The translations under genes were made by a program, and so were the position numbers. From Mycobacterium sp. shizuoka-1 (lineage in GTDB: Bacteria; Actinomycetota; Actinomycetes; Mycobacteriales; Mycobacteriaceae): a stretch of DNA of 64,000 nucleotides. Under the pieces are notes generated by a model. The model was given only the letters and a program-made list of their open reading frames with translations, did no database searches and had not been told where the DNA came from. The stretch is from the NCBI RefSeq assembly GCF_002723835.1, contig NZ_BEWG01000022.1:152287-216286 (forward strand), in the 5' to 3' direction. Within the stretch, counting starts at the first letter, position 1; the number at the start of each line of letters is the position of its first letter. This document shows, piece by piece, positions 7,886-16,597 of this stretch.

Positions 7886-9402
7886 CCGAGTATCCGAGCC
7901 TGACTCACATCAGCATCGGCGCCCTCATCGGTGAGGCCGGTGGCGATCCATGGAAAGTCGACGAGTCGCTGCAAAGCGGGGATCCCGGCCAGATCGCCGA
8001 GCTGGGCCGCGCGTTCTATGGCGCCGGCGCCTGCACGGCCGAGACATACTCGGAATTTGCCCAGGCGCAGGCGCGGTTTCAGGCGTCGTGGAACAGGGAG
8101 AACGGCGAACACCCGATCAACGACAGCGCCGAGGTGCAGCGAGCGACCACCCGGCTGATGGTTCAACGTGACCAATTGCCGGCCATCGGCGTAGACCTGT
8201 CGAACATTGCCGCGACGCTCGCTGAAGCACAACGCTTTTCCGGCATGCACGTGGACAACCTGAACACTCAGTTGCACTACATCGATGCACTGATCGATCA
8301 AGCTCTGGCGCACGATCAGGACACGTCGGCGCTGGAGGACAACGCGATATCGGTCACCTCCGGGGTGCTGCATCAGGTAGAAGCCTTGCGCGACGACTAC
8401 AGCGCCAAACTCGAGTCCTCGTTGACAGACCTGCGCGCCGAGCACGGCTACGACCCCGCGGCGATCGAAGATGTCGACGGCGACGGTGAGCCTGGCGGCG
8501 AGCAACGTGGCCGGGAGTCCACCGAGTACTACGACACGAACCAGCGGGCCAAGGACGAGGCGCTGGTCAACGGCGGCGGTCCGATGACGCCGGAAAAAGC
8601 CGATGCCGCAGCGCGTTTGCGTGATTTTGTGACGGCGACCAACCCCGCCGCCGATGCCGATGCACGACGGCTGGCCGGCGAACGCCTCGATGACTTCCGC
8701 ATGGCGCACTTCGTGGGCCCCCTGCCGAAGGACCCCGTACTGGGCGGGGACGCCCGAACCCGAGCACAACACCGACTGGACATGCAGCGGCAGTTGGAGC
8801 AGGGGCTTTATGGCCTGCCACCGATGTCGGCCGACCAGGCAACACAGGCTCTGGACGACGGGGACCAGTTCGGCCGCGTCGTTGCGGTGAAGCAGGCGAT
8901 GAATGCACTCACCAGCCAGGGCATGTCCGAGGACGGCGCGAAGGCCGTCATCAACAACATGCTGCATGGGACAAGCGATCTCGCTGATGTCACCGGTCCG
9001 GCAGCCAATGGTGTCGAGGCCTACGGGGAGCGGGTGCCTGCCGGGCGGCACGCGAAGTTGGAAGATGTGCTGTCACCCAGCGATGCCGCCAAGTGGGCGC
9101 ATATCGCCGGCAAGGTCGGCCGATATGGCGACATCATTCAACTGGCCACCGCAATCAGCGATCGCGCCCAGGGCGGCAGCAACGAAGAACTCGGTAGTGC
9201 GCTAGGGAGTGTGGCGGGCGGTTCCGCCGCCGCATGGGGTGCCGCAGCGGTGGCTGGATCGTTCACCGGCCCATGGACCACCGCGGCGATTGTCGTTGCA
9301 GCGAGCCTGGTAGGCGGTGAGATCGGCGACCAACTGGGTGGCGGCATCGGGTCAATGTTCGACCCGGCCGTCGTATCCGGCGGCGGCGGTAGGAGTTGGT
9401 AA
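7882..9402 (+). CDS. ESX-type polymorphic toxin-like protein with glycine-zipper C-terminus
   Basis: A 506-residue protein. Residues 1 to about 90 (ISIGALIGEAGGDPWKVDES, then a helical QAQARFQASW region) look like the N-terminal targeting module of mycobacterial type VII-linked effectors. The middle is helical and acidic (DVDGDGEPGGE near 195). The last 80 residues alternate Gly/Ala-rich hydrophobic stretches (GSALGSVAGGSAAAWGAAAV, then ASLVGGEIGDQLGGGIGSMF), a glycine-zipper pattern seen in membrane-inserting or pore-forming segments. No catalytic nuclease or hydrolase motif is seen. The downstream gene, 4 bases away, encodes a small membrane protein that could protect against it. Effector function is inferred from architecture and context only. 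Confidence 0.5.
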   Translation: MTEYPSLTHISIGALIGEAGGDPWKVDESLQSGDPGQIAELGRAFYGAGACTAETYSEFAQAQARFQASWNRENGEHPINDSAEVQRATTRLMVQRDQLPAIGVDLSNIAATLAEAQRFSGMHVDNLNTQLHYIDALIDQALAHDQDTSALEDNAISVTSGVLHQVEALRDDYSAKLESSLTDLRAEHGYDPAAIEDVDGDGEPGGEQRGRESTEYYDTNQRAKDEALVNGGGPMTPEKADAAARLRDFVTATNPAADADARRLAGERLDDFRMAHFVGPLPKDPVLGGDARTRAQHRLDMQRQLEQGLYGLPPMSADQATQALDDGDQFGRVVAVKQAMNALTSQGMSEDGAKAVINNMLHGTSDLADVTGPAANGVEAYGERVPAGRHAKLEDVLSPSDAAKWAHIAGKVGRYGDIIQLATAISDRAQGGSNEELGSALGSVAGGSAAAWGAAAVAGSFTGPWTTAAIVVAASLVGGEIGDQLGGGIGSMFDPAVVSGGGGRSW

Positions 9403-9405
9403 GAA

Positions 9406-9738
9406 ATGCAACAGATCTTTGGATACACGACAATCGCCGCGCTGGGCGCCGCCGCAATCCTCAGCAGTTTCCCGCTATGGAGATCGGCGACATTGTCACC
9501 AGACTCCATTGAACGGCGAACATGGTGGACCTGCTGCGCAGTCGCCGTCGTGTCAGCGTTCTTGTGGCAATGGCCGCAGTGGGGACCCGCGCTTTTGGCA
9601 TCACTGATGTTGGCATTGGCGTTGGTCGCCGTCGCCGGCCGATGGACCACCTTCATCAAGATCAACGGTCGCATCTACGCTGCCTCGAGCCGGCCCGACC
9701 GCCCGCCGGCTTTGGCTCCTGCCGATCCCGATGACTGA
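9406..9738 (+). CDS. Small membrane protein, possible immunity factor
   Basis: A 110-residue protein with about three hydrophobic segments (residues 8-24, 43-56 and 61-78) and a polar, proline-rich tail. It belongs to no family I recognise. It lies immediately after the toxin-like gene in the same orientation, the usual place for an immunity protein, and a membrane location would fit a membrane-active toxin. That role is an inference. Confidence 0.55.
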   Translation: MQQIFGYTTIAALGAAAILSSFPLWRSATLSPDSIERRTWWTCCAVAVVSAFLWQWPQWGPALLASLMLALALVAVAGRWTTFIKINGRIYAASSRPDRPPALAPADPDD

Positions 9739-9751
9739 CCGCTGCTGAGCC

Positions 9752-10591
9752 CTATCCCGTCTTTGCCAGGCTCACCAGCAACGAGACGATCACTCCGATG
9801 ATCACCAGACCACCGCCCACCACCAGGGTGATGTTGAGCCACTGGTGCATGCTGTCCGCCGCGGTACCCACCAAGACGTCGGCGATACGCCGAATGTCGC
9901 CGGAGGTGTTGTCCAACACCGCGTTGAGCCGTCGGCGGCCGAATTCGATTGCGGCCCAACCGGCCGCGCCGACCAGCAGCGCCGACACCCCCAACGCCAC
10001 CAGCATCTTGCCGCGGCTGCGCGCGACGAACAACGTGAACACCGCGCACAGCCCGGCCAGTACCGCCACGCCGATACTCACCCACGGCCCGTAGGTCGCC
10101 GCCGGTCGCAGCGCGCCGGGGCGCAGCACCGACGGAGCGTTGTCGGTCAGGGGAATCGGCACCGAGGTCGGCACCGTGATGTCGTAGTCGCTCAGCGTCT
10201 CCTTGAACGCGGTGTCGGAGAGCATCGGCGCGACGTCGATCACCCAGCGGCCCTGCTCGTCGACGCTCGAGCGGATCGAGTCGGTGAAAAGCCACCGGTG
10301 CGCGAAGCGGTTCGCCTGCGCGAACTGACCGGGAAACGATGGACTCGACGTGTAGGCGGCGGCAACCAGACTCACCGCCCCGGTGTTCACACCGCTTCCC
10401 AGCCGGGCCACCTGGGTCGTCAGCTCTGAGGCCATCGCCGACTGCAGTCCGGGATCGGCGGCCGCCTTCTGGGACAGCGCCGCATACCCGTCCGCGTCGA
10501 CCAGGTTCTGCTGCACCCACGCCAGCGGCAGGGCGACCGCGAGCAGGATCGTCGTGACGAGCCACATCAGTAGCGTCGCCGCGAACCGCAC
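9752..10591 (-). CDS. Conserved mycobacterial membrane protein
   Basis: A 279-residue protein with one N-terminal membrane helix (residues 5-26), a roughly 140-residue extracytoplasmic part, and three C-terminal helices (about 170-190, 195-213, 248-275). I do not recognise a characterised family; it resembles actinobacterial envelope proteins of unknown role. It is transcribed in the same direction as ppk2, 28 bases after it, so the two may be an operon. Confidence 0.7.
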   Translation of the reverse strand: MRFAATLLMWLVTTILLAVALPLAWVQQNLVDADGYAALSQKAAADPGLQSAMASELTTQVARLGSGVNTGAVSLVAAAYTSSPSFPGQFAQANRFAHRWLFTDSIRSSVDEQGRWVIDVAPMLSDTAFKETLSDYDITVPTSVPIPLTDNAPSVLRPGALRPAATYGPWVSIGVAVLAGLCAVFTLFVARSRGKMLVALGVSALLVGAAGWAAIEFGRRRLNAVLDNTSGDIRRIADVLVGTAADSMHQWLNITLVVGGGLVIIGVIVSLLVSLAKTG

Positions 10592-10619
10592 GCGTCCTCC
10601 TCGGCGGGGACGCGCGGGT

Positions 10620-11477
10620 TCAGTCGGAGTGAGTCGCGCGGCCCACGATCAGGGGGTCGGGCTGACCGACCACCTCATGGTCCTTGTTGTCGTAGTTGAA
10701 CTTACTCAGCACGTGGCGCATCGCGTTGATCCGCGCGCGTTTCTTGTCGTTGCTTTTGATGACGGTCCACGGCGCGACCTCGGTGTCGGTCCAGGCGAAC
10801 ATGTCTTCTTTGGCCGCGGTGTAGTCGTGCCACTTGTCCAGCGACGCCAGATCCGTCGGCGAGAGCTTCCACTGCCGGACCGGGTCGACCTGGCGGATGG
10901 TGAACCGGGTCCGCTGCTCGGACGGCGACACCGAGAACCACAACTTGGTCAGGCTGATGCCGTCATTGACCAGCATCTGCTCGAACAGCGGGGCCTGCCG
11001 GATGAACTCGGCGTGTTGCTTGGGCGTGCAGTAGCCCATCACGCGCTCCACCCCGGCCCGGTTGTACCAGGAGCGATCGAACATCACGATCTCCCCCGCC
11101 GCGGGCAGGTGGTTGACGTAGCGCTGGAAGTACCACTGGGTGGTTTCCTTCTCGGTCGGCTTCTCCAAGGCGACCACCCGCGCGCCACGCGGGTTGAGGT
11201 GCTCCATGAACCGCTTGATGGTGCCGCCCTTGCCCGCCGCATCGCGTCCTTCGAACACGATGACGTGCCGCAGCCCGTGGGCCTGGCTCCACTTCTGCAG
11301 CTTCAGCAGCTCGATCTGCAGGAGCCGTTTTTGCTCCTCGTACTCGTTGCGCGACAAGCGCTCCTCGTACGGGTAGTTCTCCCGCCAGGTGTCGACGGCC
11401 AACCCGGCGGCGTCGAGCAGCACCGGGTCGTCATCGTCGTCGTCGAAGATCGTGTAGCCATGGCTGTCGAGTGACAC
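10620..11477 (-). CDS. ppk2: Polyphosphate kinase 2
   Basis: A 285-residue PPK2-family enzyme that transfers phosphate between polyphosphate and nucleoside diphosphates. The Walker A loop GRDAAGKGG is at residues 77-85 with catalytic Lys83, and the Walker B/lid region reads EIVMFDRSWYNRAG. It is a single-domain (class I-like) form, equal in kind to M. tuberculosis Rv3232c. The N-terminus carries a run of six aspartates (residues 12-17) encoded by GAC/GAT repeats, not needed for catalysis. The neighbouring membrane protein follows in the same direction. Confidence 0.92.
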   Translation of the reverse strand: MSLDSHGYTIFDDDDDDPVLLDAAGLAVDTWRENYPYEERLSRNEYEEQKRLLQIELLKLQKWSQAHGLRHVIVFEGRDAAGKGGTIKRFMEHLNPRGARVVALEKPTEKETTQWYFQRYVNHLPAAGEIVMFDRSWYNRAGVERVMGYCTPKQHAEFIRQAPLFEQMLVNDGISLTKLWFSVSPSEQRTRFTIRQVDPVRQWKLSPTDLASLDKWHDYTAAKEDMFAWTDTEVAPWTVIKSNDKKRARINAMRHVLSKFNYDNKDHEVVGQPDPLIVGRATHSD

Positions 11478-11555
11478 GCGCGGAAATTAGCAGCGGCGGA
11501 CAAACCCGCGGTGACGTCTCGGTGAACGGCGGATTCCCAGTCGGGTCGGCCGCGG

Positions 11556-12773
11556 CTATCCGCGGCCCGCGCCGCGCGCCGACCGGCCCCGACCGTCGCC
11601 GGAATCGCCTTGACTCTTTGTGACTTTCGGCTTGGCCGCGGCCGACGAGCGCGCCGGGGTTGCGGGCTTGCGGGCGGACTGACCCTGCGCCCGGACCCGC
11701 GGAGACTCGACAGCCGGTACGTCGGCCTCGTCGGACGCCGAACTCTGCGGCGCGGCGCTGTCGGTATTCCTGGCCGCGGCCGGAGCCGACGACGACAACG
11801 TCGCGGAAGCGGTGAACGCGCTCGGGGTGATCGGGGTCGGCAGGTTGCTCAGCAGGGCGGACACCGCGGTCGAGAAGCTGGTGTAGGCGGCATAGGCCAG
11901 CCCGTCGTTCATGCCGAACCCGGACTCACCGATCGGCGCCGGCAGGAAGAACAGTGGCTTGAGGAGGTTGTAGGTCAGATTGCCCAGCAGCCCCTCTTGC
12001 AGGTCGGGATCCAGGACGCCGTAGATCAGATTGCTCACCAGGCCAGGGATGTCGGCGGGTGTCGCGATCGCCGACTCGATGGTCGCCTCCACGGTGGCGG
12101 GAAGGTAGGCCAGCCAGAATGCGACCGCCGACCCCAGCGTCACAGGAAGCGCGAGGGTGTCCTGCACCGCGTACACCATGCGGCCGACCGGGGTGTTGTA
12201 CTGCTCCCACATCTGGTTGATCGCCGGAGTCGGATCCGGAAGGACCGTGCTGAACACGTCGTTGATTCCGTCGGCGACGCTGTTGATCGCGTCGTTCACG
12301 GCCGTCGCCAGCTGGGCGGGCAGCACCCCCACCAGCCGTTCGATCACGGAGTTCTTCACGTACCAGGGGTAGGCGTAGTAATAAGTCGTGGGGTCAGACG
12401 GGTCGACATAGTTGTTGGACGGGTTGAGGTAGAGCTGCAGCAGATAACTCACCGCGCTGCCGGGATTGTCGACCGCGGCCGCCGCCCAGAACACCGGGTT
12501 GAACGGGACGCCCCAGCCGAAATCGGAGTCATCCCAGTAATAGTTGAGCCCCAGCGCCAGATCGGTACCGATCACCACGGCATCGGTCACCGCGGAGACG
12601 ACGTCGCCCAAGGCCAGCAACCCATCGGTGACGAACGACGCCGGGCGGACGTCGATGCCACTGAGCGTGGGCAGTGCTTCCGGCCCCGCGCCGACCACCG
12701 CTGGGGCGGCGGCCACCACGCCAGCGGTGAGTAACGCGGCGAAGGCGGCTTTCGGCCGAGCCGTGCTGAGCAT
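11556..12773 (-). CDS. Secreted protein with basic Ala/Ser-rich tail
   Basis: A 405-residue exported protein; residues 1-28 (MLSTARPKAAFAALLTAGVV onward) are a signal peptide. The central part has many aromatic and Asn/Pro turns (for example NNYVDPSDPTTYYYAYPWYV) and amphipathic helices (VNDAINSVADGINDVF), similar in style to mycobacterial cell-surface proteins of unknown function. The last 90 residues are low-complexity and rich in Ala, Ser, Lys and Arg, as if to bind an anionic surface. The start at 12773 is chosen because GGGGGAG precedes it and the signal peptide begins there; longer frames add only an arginine-rich shadow. Confidence 0.7.
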   Translation of the reverse strand: MLSTARPKAAFAALLTAGVVAAAPAVVGAGPEALPTLSGIDVRPASFVTDGLLALGDVVSAVTDAVVIGTDLALGLNYYWDDSDFGWGVPFNPVFWAAAAVDNPGSAVSYLLQLYLNPSNNYVDPSDPTTYYYAYPWYVKNSVIERLVGVLPAQLATAVNDAINSVADGINDVFSTVLPDPTPAINQMWEQYNTPVGRMVYAVQDTLALPVTLGSAVAFWLAYLPATVEATIESAIATPADIPGLVSNLIYGVLDPDLQEGLLGNLTYNLLKPLFFLPAPIGESGFGMNDGLAYAAYTSFSTAVSALLSNLPTPITPSAFTASATLSSSAPAAARNTDSAAPQSSASDEADVPAVESPRVRAQGQSARKPATPARSSAAAKPKVTKSQGDSGDGRGRSARGAGRG

Positions 12774-12825
12774 GTGATCTCCCCCGATCCAGCGGCGCCG
12801 GCCGCATCGGGAGCATCGCACGGGG

Positions 12826-13371
12826 TTACAAATGCGTCAATAACCTGGAATTCAGTGCGGCGGCCACACCGACGAGTGAACCGCCCAGCAGCAGGCCCCC
12901 GATCGTGTCGGTGAAGTAGTGGTACGTCACCGCCTGGCCCAGCATCCCCAGCAGCGCCCAGGCCAGGGCGACCGCCACCAGCCACAACCGCTGACCCGCG
13001 ATCAGGATCGCCATGCCCAACGCCACCGTCATCAGCGTGGTGTGCCCGCTCGGGTAGGCGAGCGAGCCACCCTTCTCCCGGCCGAACCACTGCTTGAGCA
13101 GCCGCGAAAGCCATACGGCCACAACCGAGTTGGCCACCACGAGGGCGGCGAGCAGCCAACGCTGCCGATAGACCGCCACCACCACTGCGCCGAGCAGGAG
13201 CACCGCGATTGTGCGCCGGTCGGTGAAGAACAACAGCAGGCCCAGCGTGCCACCGTTGGCGCGCTGGAACCAGTCGTCGATCGGCGTCGAGCCCGGCCCC
13301 ACCGCCCAGCCGAGCAGCGCCATGGCCGCCGCCGCGATCAGCGGCCACCACCGGATCGCGGTCGTCCTCAG
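12826..13371 (-). CDS. PAP2-type phosphatase membrane protein
   Basis: About 181 residues with five or six membrane helices. The type 2 phosphatidic acid phosphatase motifs are present: KQWFGREKG, PSGHTT, and YHYFTDTIGG with the catalytic His. It would dephosphorylate a lipid or isoprenoid phosphate at the membrane. No ATG, GTG or TTG starts near the expected N-terminus: the only neat start is a CTG at 13371 that overlaps the stop of the upstream DinB gene (CTGA). The next in-frame ATG, at 13323, lies inside the first helix. Start confidence is therefore low, product confidence high. Confidence 0.75.
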   Translation of the reverse strand: MRTTAIRWWPLIAAAAMALLGWAVGPGSTPIDDWFQRANGGTLGLLLFFTDRRTIAVLLLGAVVVAVYRQRWLLAALVVANSVVAVWLSRLLKQWFGREKGGSLAYPSGHTTLMTVALGMAILIAGQRLWLVAVALAWALLGMLGQAVTYHYFTDTIGGLLLGGSLVGVAAALNSRLLTHL

Positions 13372-13892
13372 CGGGCGATCCCCCGCACGTAGGCCGCCTG
13401 ACCGAGATGCTGGGCGCAGTCGTCGATGATGCTGACCAACCGGATACTCACCGTCACCGGCGGATCCCAGTTCGTGTCGATCACCCGGGCGAGCTCGTCG
13501 GTGGTCACGCTGGCAACGTATTCCAGGGTGGCCTTGTGCACGGCGTGGTAGTAGCCGGCCAGCAGATCGGCGGGGGCGCGGACCTTGCCCACCTCCTCGG
13601 GGGTGTGCCCGTAGCCGTGCGCGTCGCGGGGCAGGTCGAGACCGAAACGATCCACCCAGCCCCCGGCGAACCACACCTGATCGGTGCCGGCGATGTCGGC
13701 GAGCTGGGCGTCCTGGACGCGCGCGCTGTGCCAGACCAACCAGGCGATGCTGTTGGCGGTCGAGGTCGGCCGGAAGAACGAGACCTCGTCGGTCAGGTCG
13801 TCGGTGAGGTCGTTGACGTGTTCGATGATGCGGATGAAGGAATCCCGCAGCAGTTCGCGGGAGGCGGTGGCATCGGACAGTGAGTCGGTCAT
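13368..13892 (-). CDS. DinB/maleylpyruvate isomerase-like protein
   Basis: A 174-residue four-helix-bundle protein of the DinB/MDMPI superfamily. The three metal-binding histidines are visible in LVWHSARVQ, GYYHAVHK and CAQHLGQAAYVRG. Members often act as mycothiol- or bacillithiol-dependent transferases or isomerases; the substrate here is unknown. The start at 13892 (MTDSLSD) follows the end of the VOC gene by 10 bases, so VOC, DinB and PAP2 genes form a minus-strand operon. Confidence 0.8.
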   Translation of the reverse strand: MTDSLSDATASRELLRDSFIRIIEHVNDLTDDLTDEVSFFRPTSTANSIAWLVWHSARVQDAQLADIAGTDQVWFAGGWVDRFGLDLPRDAHGYGHTPEEVGKVRAPADLLAGYYHAVHKATLEYVASVTTDELARVIDTNWDPPVTVSIRLVSIIDDCAQHLGQAAYVRGIAR

Positions 13893-13902
13893 GGGCCCGA
13901 CG

Positions 13903-14289
13903 CTACGCGCCGTGAAAAACCGCCTCGACGTTGTTGCCGTCGGGATCGCGGACGAAGGCGCCGTAGTAGCCGGGATGGTATTCCGGCCACAACCGCGGAG
14001 CGTGCAGCGATTCGGCGCCGAGGGCCAAGGCCGTGTGGAAGAACGCCTGCACCGATTCGGGGTCCTTGGCCTCAAACGCGATATGCACCTCACGGTTGGG
14101 TCCGGACGCCTCCCCGGCTGAAGCGTCGGCGATCCAGAACGCCGGCTTGCCCTCGACGCCGTAGCCGATGGCCGGGCCGAAATCCATCACCCGGTGGTAG
14201 CCCAGGACGTGCAGGACCTTGTCGTAGAACTCTTGGGATTTCGCATAGTCGTGGCAGTTGATTCCGAAGTGATCGATCACAGCCTCCAT
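13903..14289 (-). CDS. VOC family protein (glyoxalase/dioxygenase fold)
   Basis: A 128-residue vicinal-oxygen-chelate protein: paired beta-alpha-beta-beta modules starting IDHFGINCHD and ending FVRDPDGNNVEAVFH, with candidate metal ligands His7, Glu84-region and Glu124. The substrate cannot be told from sequence. It is divergent from the amidohydrolase at 14316, with only 26 bases between the two start codons, and is followed by the DinB and PAP2 genes. Confidence 0.85.
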   Translation of the reverse strand: MEAVIDHFGINCHDYAKSQEFYDKVLHVLGYHRVMDFGPAIGYGVEGKPAFWIADASAGEASGPNREVHIAFEAKDPESVQAFFHTALALGAESLHAPRLWPEYHPGYYGAFVRDPDGNNVEAVFHGA

Positions 14290-14303
14290 CCTGACAGCCG
14301 ACG

Positions 14304-14309
14304 TAATCT
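14304..14309 (+). promoter_or_regulatory. -10 element of a leaderless amidohydrolase mRNA
   Basis: TAATCT ends six bases before the ATG at 14316, the spacing expected when transcription begins at the A of the start codon. The only intergenic DNA is 26 bases, so the -35 region would lie in the first codons of the divergent VOC gene. Confidence 0.45.
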
Positions 14310-14315
14310 GTGCCC

Positions 14316-16040
14316 ATGAGCTACGACCTGGTCATTCGCAACGGCACCATCCTCGACGGTCTGGGCGGCGAGCCTTATGTCGGTGACGTCGCCATCTCCG
14401 ACGGCATCATCGCCGAGGTCGGCACCGTCACCGAGAACGGCGCTCGCGAGATCGACGCCACCGGACTGCTCGTCACCCCCGGCTTCGTCGACCTGCACAC
14501 CCACTACGACGGACAGGCCATCTGGTCAGATCGGATGACCCCGTCGTCGGCCCATGGTGTGACCACCGCGGTGATGGGAAACTGCGGTGTCGGATTCGCA
14601 CCGTGCCGCCCGGAGGACCATGACGTACTCGTCGATGTCATGGCCGGTGTCGAGGACATCCCCGGTGTGGTGATGGTCGACGGCCTGCCGTGGACCTGGG
14701 AGACCTTCCCGGAGTTTCTCGACGCGCTGGAGTCGCGACGGCGCGACATCGACGTGGCCGCATTCCTGCCCCACTCACCGCTTCGGGTGTACGTGATGGG
14801 TCAGCGTGGCGTCGATCGTGAGCTGCCCACGCCGGAGGATCTGGCGATGATGCGCAAGCTCGCTGCCGAGGCGGTGCACGCCGGCGCGCTGGGCTTCGCC
14901 TCGTCGCGACTCACGTTGCACAAAACCTCCGGAGGACAGCCGATTCCGAGCTACGAAGCGCAGTACGAGGAAATCGAGGCGATCGCCCGTGGCGTCGACG
15001 ACGCCGGCGGCGGTCTGCTGCAGTTCGTGCCGGATCTGATGGCCGGAGACTACGAGGGAGCGCTCAGCGCGGTGTTCGACGTCGGCTCCGAAGTCGGACT
15101 GCCGGTGACGTTCACCCTGGCGATCGGCAACGCCGGCCCGCCGATCCACCTCGATGCGTTGCGGATGGTCGAGAAGGCCAACGCCAACGGCGGTGACGTC
15201 ACGGGACAGATTTTCCCGCGGCCGATCGGGCTGGTTCTCGGTTTGGACCTTTCCGGCAACCCGTTCGTGATGTATCCGGCCTACCGGGAGATCGCCGACC
15301 TACCCTTGCCCGCGCGCGTCGCCGAGATGCGCAAGCCCGAGGTTCGCGAGCGCATCCTGAACGACAAGCCTGCCGGCGACGGGCATCCGCTGATGTTCGC
15401 CGCTCAGGCGTGGGACTACATGTACCCGCTCGGCGATCCGCCGAACTACGAACCGTCGCCCGAGGATTCGATCGGCGCACGGGCTCGCGCTCGCGGCGTG
15501 AACCCCCTCGAGGAAGCCTACGACCGCCTTCTCGACGACGACGGTCACGCCATGCTGCTGGTCACGCTGGCCAACTTCCGCGACAACTCCCTGGATACGG
15601 TGGCGGAACTGATCCAGCGCGACGATGTCGTCCTGGGCCTCGGCGACGGTGGTGCCCACTACGGAATGATCTGCGACGCAAGCTTTCCCACCTACATGCT
15701 GACGCACTGGGTACGGGATCGGTCATCGGGCCGATTGTCGGTGCAACGGGTGATCCAGGAGCTCACATCGGTGCCTGCCCGCATCGCGGGACTGGCCGAC
15801 CGCGGTCGGCTCGCCGTGGGCTACAAAGGTGACGTCAACGTGATCGACGCCGACGCGCTGCGGCTGCACCGGCCGACCGTCAAGTCCGACCTGCCCGCCG
15901 GGGGGCGGCGACTCGACCAAACCGCCGACGGCTACGTGGCCACGATCGTCTCCGGCGAGGTGATCGCGGAGAACGGGGTGCCGACCGCGGCGCGGCCGGG
16001 CAAGCTGGTCCGGGGACGTCAACCGGCACCCGCCAGGTGA
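14316..16040 (+). CDS. N-acyl-D-amino-acid deacylase family amidohydrolase
   Basis: A 574-residue zinc amidohydrolase. The first metal site FVDLHTHYDGQ is near residues 55-65 and the family signature HGVTTAVMGNCGVGFAPC follows near 80-97; a C-terminal GDGGAHYGMICDASFPTY holds further active-site residues. Family members cleave N-acyl-D-amino acids, dihydropyrimidines or related amides; the exact substrate is not clear. ATG at 14316 is preferred to the GTG two codons earlier because of the promoter spacing. The stop overlaps the next gene (GTGA). Confidence 0.85.
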   Translation: MSYDLVIRNGTILDGLGGEPYVGDVAISDGIIAEVGTVTENGAREIDATGLLVTPGFVDLHTHYDGQAIWSDRMTPSSAHGVTTAVMGNCGVGFAPCRPEDHDVLVDVMAGVEDIPGVVMVDGLPWTWETFPEFLDALESRRRDIDVAAFLPHSPLRVYVMGQRGVDRELPTPEDLAMMRKLAAEAVHAGALGFASSRLTLHKTSGGQPIPSYEAQYEEIEAIARGVDDAGGGLLQFVPDLMAGDYEGALSAVFDVGSEVGLPVTFTLAIGNAGPPIHLDALRMVEKANANGGDVTGQIFPRPIGLVLGLDLSGNPFVMYPAYREIADLPLPARVAEMRKPEVRERILNDKPAGDGHPLMFAAQAWDYMYPLGDPPNYEPSPEDSIGARARARGVNPLEEAYDRLLDDDGHAMLLVTLANFRDNSLDTVAELIQRDDVVLGLGDGGAHYGMICDASFPTYMLTHWVRDRSSGRLSVQRVIQELTSVPARIAGLADRGRLAVGYKGDVNVIDADALRLHRPTVKSDLPAGGRRLDQTADGYVATIVSGEVIAENGVPTAARPGKLVRGRQPAPAR

Positions 16041-16597
16041 GCCGCGTTCCACCGCTGGCGCCGCCGTGGAGTGACTCCGACGCCGCCGACATCGGCAGCT
16101 GGGGTCACCCCGACCGGACGTACGAGCCGCTGCTGCTGGTGCGATGCCTCCAGCGCCATCCCGACATGGCGCGCAAGCTGCGCAAGCTGGGCGAATCGCT
16201 CTACCTCGACACCCGGCTGCCGGCGCGGACCCGCACGATCGCGATCCTGCGCATCTGCGGACTGCTGCGCTGCGCTTACGAGTGGGGCGGGCAGGCCGCG
16301 TTCTGGGGACCGATCGCCGGGGTGTCCGGCGACGAGGCCGACGCACTCGCCGTCGGTGACGCCACCGACCCGCGGTGGAGTGACGCCGAACGCACGCTCA
16401 TCGTCGCCGTCGACGAAATCGAGCGCACCGGATCGTGGTCGGCGCAGACCTGGGCGGCGCTCGGTGCCGGCCTCGACGACGAGCAGCGGATGGAACTGCT
16501 GATCGCCGTCGGCTGGTATCGCACGGTGTGCACGCTGTGTAACGGTCTCGACCTTCCGGTCGAAGGCTGGATGCGGCCGTGGCCGTCAGTTGCGTGA
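16037..16597 (+). CDS. Carboxymuconolactone decarboxylase/AhpD-like protein
   Basis: A 186-residue helical protein similar to CMD/AhpD-fold enzymes (LYLDTRLPARTRTIAILRIC, then a helix with CAYEWGGQ). The paired redox cysteines of AhpD are not clearly present in CxxC form, although an RTVCTLCNG segment does occur near the C-terminus. It starts with a GTGA overlap on the amidohydrolase gene, so they are co-translated and probably work on the same substrate. Its 3' end overlaps the convergent SDR gene by 12 bases. Confidence 0.7.
   Translation: MSRVPPLAPPWSDSDAADIGSWGHPDRTYEPLLLVRCLQRHPDMARKLRKLGESLYLDTRLPARTRTIAILRICGLLRCAYEWGGQAAFWGPIAGVSGDEADALAVGDATDPRWSDAERTLIVAVDEIERTGSWSAQTWAALGAGLDDEQRMELLIAVGWYRTVCTLCNGLDLPVEGWMRPWPSVA

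Noticed and set aside
10100..11477. Prophage or transposon sequence around ppk2 and the GC-rich neighbours
   Set aside because: No integrase, transposase, inverted ends or tRNA target were found here or elsewhere in the window.
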